Shown here piece by piece: positions 57,481-64,000 of a stretch of DNA of 64,000 bases. The notes under the pieces are model-generated. The model saw only the letters and a list, made by a program, of their open reading frames with translations, was not told the origin of the DNA and searched no databases. Numbering within the stretch: the first letter of the stretch is position 1; every line of letters begins with the position of its first letter. The DNA lies in assembly GCA_948474755.1 (NCBI GenBank), contig CAOLHI010000951.1, forward strand, positions 372,001-436,000, written 5' to 3'. Both the position numbers and the translations under genes were made by a program. The DNA comes from Ctenosaura bakeri. Taxonomy: Eukaryota > Chordata > Lepidosauria > Squamata > Iguanidae.

Positions 57481-58680
57481 GATTGCACATGAGACCCCTG
57501 CAGAGCTGGTTTCTGAGTGTATTCAACCCTCTTCTCGACAGCCCCACACCTCAGTCTTTTGGTTCCGAGGCAAGTCCTCCGGTCCCTCACCTGGTGGAAG
57601 GAGCCACAAAACATCCTGACTGGCATGCCATTCCATCTCTTGGATCCCTCAGTGTCAGTCATGACAGATGCCTCCCTAGAGGGCTGGGGCGTCCACTGTC
57701 AGGAATCTCTCCCTGCTGGGCCAGAGCCAGCAAGGGAGGAGAGAGGTCAGAAACACTTGGAGAGTCCAAATATACTAAACACCAGGAAAACACAAGCCGA
57801 GCCAGGTCAAGGTCCAGTCCAAAGGTTCAGGAGGCAGAGATCCATCTGGAGGATTTCAGGGAGCAGGAGACACAAAGATTCTGAGGGCTTGCTAATAATT
57901 TGCTGCAAGCAAGGAGCAGCCACCCCAGCCCCTGTGAGCAGGTGCTGCTCATTATTGTTTCTTCAGCCTAGCCCAAGGAGCTTCCCTCTCAGGGGCCCAA
58001 TTCAGCCTTCTGCGTGATTGAGGGCTGATGGGCACAGCTGGCTGCAACTCCTCTGTATCACTGCTGGTTCCCCCTCCGTCATGAGCTGGCTGGGCAACTC
58101 AGTCTCTGTTTGACCTTCCAGTGCAGGAGATGTTTGCAGGTTGACTTGCTCATTCACTGGCTTGGCCCCCTGCACAATCAGTTGTTCCTCAATCACGGCA
58201 TCATTATCGATCACACCCACTCTTGGAACCAAATAGTTAGGAGTCGATGGTCGAGTGCATTGAACACATGGCACATCAATGCCCTCAAGATGCTAGCAGT
58301 CATCAAGGCACTCAAAGCCTTTGAGGATGTACTCGCCAGCCAGATGGTGCAGATAGTGACACACCACGGTCTATGGACACACCACAGTCACATACTAAAT
58401 AAACAAACAGGGCGGCATGCGTTCGAAGTCTCTTCTAAGACTGGCCCTCCAACTGTGGAATGGGTGTCTTCCCTGTTGGGTTCACCCTCTTGTTCTCCAT
58501 CTTCCCGACAGTGGACCATCTCAGTCAAACCCCAGTGATATCCCATGAATGGAGGCTCGAGGAGTCCGTCCTTCAGGAAGTATTCAACATGTGGAAGACT
58601 CCGATCATCGATCTCTTTGCCTCCCCATCCAATGCCCAGTGCTGTCTCTTTTGCTTGAGAAGCAGACTGGGATAGTGATT
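57440..58680 (+). pseudogene. DIRS RNase H region, split by an insertion
   Basis: 57453-57696 carries MRPLQSWFLSVFNPLLDS (end of RT), then WWKEPQNILTGMPFHLLDP and VMTDASLEGWGVHC (first RNase H Asp). After the insertion at 57697-58205 it continues with HTHSWNQIVRSRWSSALNTW, HINALKMLAVIKALKAFEDV and a decayed end to about 58680. Stops and shifts are frequent. Confidence 0.75.
57697..58205 (-). mobile_element. Unclassified insertion 2 inside the DIRS element
   Basis: Lies between GWGVHC and HTHSW of the RNase H. Read on the minus strand it starts with a coding-like part (VQGAKPVNEQVNLQTSPALE) and passes to a non-coding part with AAGCTCCTTGGGCTAGGCTG, matching GAGGCTTCCTTGGCTAAG of insertion 1. 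So it is the same family in reverse. A possible edge is TGTCAGGAATC at 57697, which in reverse ends in ...CTGACA. The target duplication is not clear. Confidence 0.6.
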
Positions 58681-58991
58681 CCTGGGAGATGCATTCATAT
58701 TCCACTGGAGAGGTCTGATCATCTATCTTTTTCCATCGTTCCCTCTCATCACAAGAATGCTGGAAAAAAATTACTGAGATCGAGCCTCAGTGATCTTGAT
58801 CACCCTGTGGTGGCCACGTCAAACATGGTTCACCCCGCTACTGCTGTTGTTGAAGTCTTGGTATCGGAGGCTTCCACCCAGACTGGACTTGTTGACTCTG
58901 AACGAGGGAACCATCTGCCACCCAGATGTCACCAGCCTCAGACTCATAGTATGGAATTTACTGCTGTGACATCTGTGCCTTCTGCTGTTAG

Positions 58992-60384
58992 ATGAGTCAT
59001 AGAGGTGGCCCACAAACAATCGACAATTGTGCTTACTCCTATAAAATATTAAAGTTCATTGAGTTCCTTCGCCAGCTCGATATTGACCACTTTGATACCG
59101 TACACCTTCTCGAATGCCTTTCTTCACTAGCTGAGAAAGATCTTTCCCTCTCAACAATCAGATGGTATTTACCAGCGATATCGTCTCTCCTGCAGCATAT
59201 GGGTAGACCCTCATGCTTTGCTGACCCACTAGTGTGTACGTATCTTAAGGGATACAAACACCTATACTCCCAGTACAACCACCGGTCCCTGGCTGGAACC
59301 TGTCATTAGTACTTTCCCAGCTCTCCAGGAGGCCCTTTGACCAATGGGCACGTGTGACCTCTGACTGCTCTCCTGGAAGACGGCCTTTCTTGTCACCATC
59401 TTAGCTGCACGGAGGGCTAGTGAACTGTGCGCACTTAGAGCTGACCAGCCATACCTTCACTTTCATCAAAATAAGGTGGTTCTCAGGCTGAATACCACAC
59501 TCTTGCCTGCAGTAGTCTCAGCCTTCCACATTAATCAGAATATTGTCCTCCAAACCTTCCTCCAGAACCCATCCTCGGATCTGGAAAGATCTCTGCGTGC
59601 CATGGATGTCCGCCGAGCCCTGGCCTTCTATACCCAACACACTGCAGAATTTATGAAGTCTCAGAGACTGTTTCTCTGCTATTCTTCTACAAAGAAGTCC
59701 TGCCTGTTTCCTCACAAAGGCCCTTTTTGCACCTTACATCTGTCCGGCCCGGCACGCGAGGAGCCTCTTCTATGAGGCCCTTGCATCCCCTCTGTTTTGG
59801 CTCTGTTGGAGTTTCCGGCTGGCCGACAGGCAGCATGAGGGCTCTGCCTCTTCCTTCCACAGCACAGTTGGGTATTTTCCTAGGCTGCGCTGGGGGAGGA
59901 AGCACGAGGGCCACGGTTCCAGAGCTCCGCACGAATGATAAGTGCATGCGGGGCCCTGAAGCAATGTGCGATTGTGCACCATTTTCAGCTAAAAGCTGAA
60001 AATGATATAGTGTGCGATCGGCGCCTGCCAACCCCAGCAGCATTGCGGGATTGCGAGGACGCAGTCTGAAGTGCTCCTCACAATTGCACGACGCTCCAGA
60101 GGCCCTTTCACAGGACAAATGCCATGCAGAAAGGGCCAAAGACTCTCTAAAAGGGGTGGTCTCCACTATTAGACTTGCTTACAAACTGGCAAGGATGGAT
60201 CCTCCTCCTCAGATTAGGAGTCATACCACCAGAGCCCTCTCAGCCTCAGGAGTCTTTCTGAGAGGAGTTTCTGTGCAAGACATTTGCAATGCTGCCATTT
60301 GGTCACAACCCATAGCATTTATTTCCCAATATAGGATTGACCAACACTCCTCCAATGATGCTGCATTTCGAAGGGCTGTCTTGG
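58992..60384 (+). pseudogene. DIRS tyrosine recombinase, catalytic residues still recognisable
   Basis: N-terminal part 58992-59309: ILKFIEFLRQLDIDHFDTVH, LSTIRWYLPAISSLLQHMGR, LKGYKHLYSQY. The catalytic domain starts at about 59385 with AARRASELCALRAD (first Arg of the R-H-R-Y set). It runs through DVRRALAFYTQHTAEFMKSQ and LFLCYSS. After the MITE at 59720-60136 comes VVSTIRLAYKLARMDPPPQ, then IRSHTTRALSASGVFLRG (His-x-x-Arg) and NAAIWSQPIAFISQYRID (Tyr nucleophile). DIRS elements use this enzyme instead of a DDE integrase, so they make no target duplication. Internal frameshifts and the insertion inactivate it. The end lies at the junction with the next MITE (GRAVLG-like). Confidence 0.85.
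59720..60136 (+). mobile_element. MITE family A, copy 8, inside the recombinase
   Basis: 417 bp. Left end GCCCTTTTTGCACC, right end GCAGAAAGGGC, with a perfect 5-bp duplication CAAAG (59715-59719, 60137-60141). Removing it rejoins the recombinase reading. The 159-aa minus-strand ORF is a translation of the repeat. Confidence 0.9.
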
Positions 60385-60848
60385 GCCCTTTCCACACCGG
60401 GGTAATAAAACGGTGTAGCGCGACCTCTAACAGAGGTCGTCTACACGTAAAGTGGATTGGGGCAGACTACTTTAGTGTAGTTCCACACCCCAATCCGCGC
60501 AGGAGCAACCGGAAGTGGTGGCACCGCATGTTTTTTAAAAACCACTTTTGATGAGGTTTTTAAAAAGCACGGAGCGTACAGCCCCGTCGCAGTGCCCGGT
60601 GTAGATTTGCAGGCGCACGCAGGTGCATGCCTGCAGATCTGCTGGGGGCGGGCTTCCAGCTGGCGAGCTTCTCTGGTTGGTGGAGAGCCTCCGCCAGCCA
60701 TAAGCCGCCATTTTGGATGCCACAGGATGCCAAGGAGTGTGGAGCAGCGAACTCGCGCTGCTCTGCATGGCGACGGACTTGCCCGGTTGCCGGTAAGCTC
60801 CGTTTCAGCGCATTTTACCCCGTTTCTCCCTCCACGTGTGAAAAGGGC
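60385..60848. mobile_element. MITE with family A ends but different interior (464 bp)
   Basis: Ends GCCCTTTCCACACC and GTGTGAAAAGGGC match family A, and the flanks CTTGG (60380-60384) and CTTGT (60849-60853) give a 5-bp duplication with one mismatch. The interior shares no obvious block with other copies. It includes TAATAAAACGGTGTAGCGCG near the left and GCAAACCGTTT-like GC-rich sequence. It looks like a distinct subfamily mobilised by the same transposase. Confidence 0.75.
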
Positions 60849-60985
60849 CTTGTTCTCCTCAGTTCAGTAATTGTTGTTCTTGTATACGTTCTCCTTTGAA
60901 CCATATGTTGATACTGACTTCTTCTTTGCACTGATTATGATAAACCTTGCCTAATTTGATATTTGCCTAGCATTTTCTTGGTAAT

Positions 60986-61312
60986 CTCCCATCTGTGTGA
61001 GTCACAGAGACCACAAAGAAGGAGGACAGGTTGCCTACCTTTAACTGGAGTTCTTCGAGTGGTCATCTGTGAACTCACACAATGCCATGCCTTCTTCCTG
61101 GCGCCAAGTGTGCTGCGGTCAAGAAACTAACGGCAAGCATGCCAGGGCCCTTATATGCCCTCAGGGGAAGGGGATGGAGTTCATGCCAAAAATGCTAGGC
61201 CTAGAGTTCTAGAAGTTTCCGAGGTCAGTACTGCACAGGCGCAGATAATCCCATCTGTGTGAGTTCATGACCACTCGAAGAACTCCAGTTACAGGTAGGC
61301 AACCTGTCCATC
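60986..61312 (+). repeat. DIRS 3' terminal region with inverted repeats
   Basis: 61027-61080 (AGGTTGCCTACCTTTAACTG, GGAGTTCTTCGAGTGGTCAT) and 61257-61311 (GTGAGTTCATGACCACTCGA, TACAGGTAGGCAACCTGTCC) are inverted copies of each other with few mismatches. CCCATCTGTGTGAGT also occurs directly at 60989 and 61250. This fits the terminal and internal complementary repeats by which DIRS elements make circular intermediates. The matching 5' terminal repeat is absent. Confidence 0.8.
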
Positions 61313-61895
61313 AGCTAGTGGATGCATGCTGGCTTTGTGCTTTCTTTCAACTTAAATATATCCCTCTTGCCCTTTAGGGACATGGGGTCAATTTCATCAC
61401 TTCCTCCAAGCTTTTCATAAACAGGAAGTTTCTCTCTGAATTCCTAGAGGAAGCAGGGTTCCTTTTAACATCATAGTGAGGTGCCAGTTTCAAGTTCCTG
61501 GGGAGGAGTACATAACCCCCAGATGTATAAAAGTTGCCTGCCCTTGATATGTACACTGCCCTTGATGTGTACATGTATGGTACACTTAAAATTCACCAAG
61601 AAAATAATATATGTGAAGACTAGATTGAATATGAATAGTGGTACAGTATGTGCTTTATTATAGTTCTAAAAGGCTGCTTTTCTATTTTTGTTTTATTTTC
61701 CCTTTGAAAACTTATTTCTGTATTAAACCACATATTCTGCAATTTCATGCGTGTGCTGCTTTTCCAGATTCTAATAAAGAATCACATAATTCCCATCACT
61801 CTGAAGAAGAGATTTAATCAAATACTCTGATTGTAGTCTAAGTCATACATCTTTACCATGAAAATTCCTGTTTAGGTCCTCATCCGGGGAGTTAT

Positions 61896-61920
61896 ATATT
61901 TCTGTGTGTGTGTGTGTGTA
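61896..61920. repeat. (TG)n microsatellite
   Basis: A short run of TG units directly left of the inverted-repeat element at 61921. Confidence 0.9.
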
Positions 61921-62298
61921 TAGCCTTAAATACATGGTGTACATCAGTCCTTCTTAAGCTATATACATAGATATGTATATATAGTGCAGCGTTGTTCTTT
62001 TCTACAAACAACAGTGAGTGAGCAAGAAGTTGATAGAATTATTTCCCCCTTATTATTTACACTCCACTTGGTGATCCTGTCATGGCATCTAGACAGGTTG
62101 GTTGCAGCAGTGCTGTTCAAAGTGGTCCATGGACTGGTGCCGGTCTATGAGCCATCAGCTGCCAGTTCATGGAGAGTTTCTGGAAAGACAGAAATAGCTT
62201 TAGTCAATGGACACAAATATGATGCTGATCCTCAAGGCACTGGGAAAAACGCTTAAGGTAGCTTAAGAAGGACTGATGTACACCATGTGTTTAAGGCT
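61921..62298. mobile_element. Candidate hAT-type non-autonomous element with long inverted ends
   Basis: Arms at 61921-61963 and 62257-62298 are reverse complements with few mismatches (ATGGTGTACATCAGTCCTTC against GAAGGACTGATGTACACCAT). The inner ends CAGTCCTTCTTAAGC and GCTTAAGAAGGACTG look like hAT termini (CAG...CTG). The interior contains TGGTCCATGGACTGGTGCCG, common in vertebrate hAT MITEs. No transposase. Confidence 0.6.
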
Positions 62299-62867
62299 GT
62301 TGAATATAATACAATATAATTGTATGTACTTCTATATTGTAAAAAAAAATAACTCAAGTAGTAATGAAGCTGTGAAAATTCACAAAAGAACTGAAGAATG
62401 CACTACGACCCAGCAAACATTTTTAAAGTTGCTCAGTCATATTTTGAGTCTTAATTTACCAAGCTTAGAAGAACATATTTGGTAGCAAATACTTAAGTGT
62501 GGGTGTCTTGTCAGGTTTAGCTGGGCAGTGAGTTCCAGAGAGTAGATGACGTAAGATAAAACACAATGCTTCCCACTTCATTTCTAACAGTGGGTTATCC
62601 AGAGCTGATTTTCTGTAGCTCATCTTTACATATTTTGTAGAAGAGCTGGAAGCCCTTAAATGAACATGGTTCCAGGAAGCTATTGACGATGATGGTAATA
62701 AAGGTGAGATAGACGTTATTTCTTTGTTTATTTTGTTTCACTAATAAAAATAGCCAGAATGGCAATTAGTATAATCACAAAAATCATATGACACACTTGG
62801 TAAAAGTAGGAGCACAGTAATTAGTATCTAGAACCAATAATAAATAGCATACAACAGTTTGCTGCAA

Positions 62868-62985
62868 CATGGTGTCCTCCAAATGTTTTGAACTAAAACT
62901 CATATCATCCCCTACCAGCATGGCCAACAGTCAAAGGATGATGGGAACAACAGTTCAGAACATTTGAAGGGTACCACATGACTGA
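62868..62985. repeat. Palindromic interspersed repeat
   Basis: Halves GGTGTCCTCCAAATGTTTTG and ATTTGAAGGGTACCACATG with mirrored central parts (CAGCATGGCCAACAG near the middle). Same family as 29071-29195. Confidence 0.55.
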
Positions 62986-63482
62986 CTTAAAACTAGAGAG
63001 AGAAAAAGAAAAACTAGTAAAATAGCGGGAACAAAATATGTTCATTAAAATTGACAGCAGCAAAATTAGATCAGAGTAATAAAAGTGTCAATTTATGGCA
63101 AAAATAGGAACCTCCCAAATGCCTCTCATGCTCACTTGCCAGATTTTCTACGATGGTACCAAAACTAAGTCTTTTGGCACTGTTCTATAAACCTGAGTTG
63201 GTTTATAAGTCAGCAAACATTGCTTTTACAGGTCAGATCAGAACTCTGAATTGCACTTTGAATTCTGTTGATTCAGTCTGTTAACAATTGCAGATCTTTA
63301 AGTTAATATGAGCAAATCTGCAAGCCCCAATAAATAACAGGGCATTTGCATTTTGAACCATTTCAAATTTCCAAACAGGTAGTCTAACATGTAGGACATA
63401 AATGGAATTAACTGATATGTTAACCAAGGCGTGAATAACCATATTGTGCTATGTTGAGGTAAGATAAACATTCTAATATACC

Positions 63483-63679
63483 TCCTTTTTTAAAGAAAAG
63501 TAGCCGTTACAAATTCACAATACTGCATAAACTTAAAATCATCATGGTTCACCAAAAATAATGCCCCCTATTTACATCCGTTATAATAGACTGCCTCTTT
63601 AAAGGAAAAGCAGCTATTATAAATTCACAATACTGCATAAATTTAAAATAATCATGGTTCACCAAAAATAATGCCCCAC
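63483..63679. repeat. Tandem duplication, 110-bp period, two units
   Basis: AAATTCACAATACTGCATAA starts at 63511 and 63621, and TCATGGTTCACCAAAAATAA repeats at the same spacing. Units differ by few substitutions, so the duplication is fairly recent compared with the surrounding repeats. Confidence 0.9.
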
Positions 63680-63840
63680 ATATATTTTATGTTTATGGGC
63701 CTTTTCTGTTGCCCTAGTAATTCTTAAATGTTTTGGATCGTCTCCCAAATGTACATGTTTAAAGAATTGTGATAATTTCATCTCACAGACAGAATCTTAA
63801 TTTTGTCAGCTATATTCATCACACATTTTTTAAATGTTTG

Positions 63841-63886
63841 TGCTCTGATAACTGACCCTGTTGTGCTCTGATAACTGACCCTGTTG
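63841..63886. repeat. Perfect 23-bp tandem duplication
   Basis: The unit starting TGCTCTGATAACTGACCCTG occurs twice without change (63841-63863 and 63864-63886). It is a very recent slippage or repair event. Confidence 0.95.
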
Positions 63887-64000
63887 TTTCCTTACCTTCA
63901 ACACTTGAGAGTACAGGTGTATCTTGGTTAATAAAGGCTCTGACAGAGACACTTCTTTTTACAAAACCTTTGTGTGTCCACCCAGCCAGTTTTTTTCATC

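Larger units (their letters stand above)
55245..61312 (+). mobile_element. DIRS1-like tyrosine-recombinase retrotransposon, degenerate, with four nested insertions
   Basis: The order gag-like, RT, RNase H, tyrosine recombinase and then a 3' region with inverted repeats is the DIRS layout. Detectable similarity starts at about 55250-55410. The 5' terminal repeat was not found, so the element is 5'-truncated or its 5' end has decayed. Insertions lie at about 56158-56805, 57697-58205, 59720-60136 and 60385-60848. Many stops and frameshifts show it is inactive. It lies in RAB11FIP2 intron 1 in the sense direction. Confidence 0.85.
47370..64000 (+). other. RAB11FIP2: RAB11FIP2 intron 1 (5' part, at least 16.6 kb)
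   Basis: Begins with the donor GTAAGTT. I searched the + strand ORFs up to 64000 for the next expected block of the protein (starting near WFRLES) and found none, so the intron runs past the window end. It holds the transposons listed below. Stretches at 48900-49680, 49760-50160, 50640-52710, 53420-54700 and 62310-62860 show no further recognised feature. Confidence 0.85.

Overview
The window is vertebrate nuclear DNA, most likely from a squamate reptile (lizard-type). The evidence is one recognisable single-copy gene exon, a CpG-island promoter, large non-coding spaces, and a typical squamate repeat mix: a Sauria-type tRNA SINE, 5S rRNA-derived SINEs, CR1 and L2-like LINEs, DIRS-order tyrosine-recombinase retrotransposons, Tigger-like DNA transposons and many small MITEs. 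Almost every open reading frame here is a chance ORF or transposon debris. The species cannot be named from this sequence alone.

Regions: (1) 1-45.7 kb is a repeat-rich, gene-free stretch upstream of the gene. It holds two related LTR-like copies (29-877 and 26440-27307), two small MITE families, five tRNA-SINE copies or fragments, a Penelope-like foldback insertion, CR1 and L2-like fragments, a decayed Ngaro-like retroelement (about 34.0-35.06 kb), and repeat-poor AT-rich spacers that may carry conserved non-coding elements. (2) 45.7-47.4 kb contains a near-perfect hairpin, a CpG island and the first coding exon of RAB11FIP2 (N-terminal C2 domain) on the + strand. (3) 47.37-64.0 kb is the first part of RAB11FIP2 intron 1; no later exon was found. 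It carries three Tigger-like elements, a 5S-SINE, a MITE and a large (>5.9 kb) degenerate DIRS1-like retrotransposon with four later insertions nested in it.

The only host gene encodes a Rab11-family effector of recycling endosomes; the rest is its regulatory surroundings and a layered record of transposition. The most interesting observations are: two MITE families sharing similar termini and a 5-bp CNNNG target duplication; the nested DIRS locus with the tyrosine-recombinase residues still visible; a second tyrosine-recombinase lineage (Ngaro-like); a foldback Penelope-like insertion with a 14-bp target duplication and a hammerhead-like core; and a near-perfect palindrome about 0.3 kb upstream of the promoter CpG island. 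I found no convincing new protein system.
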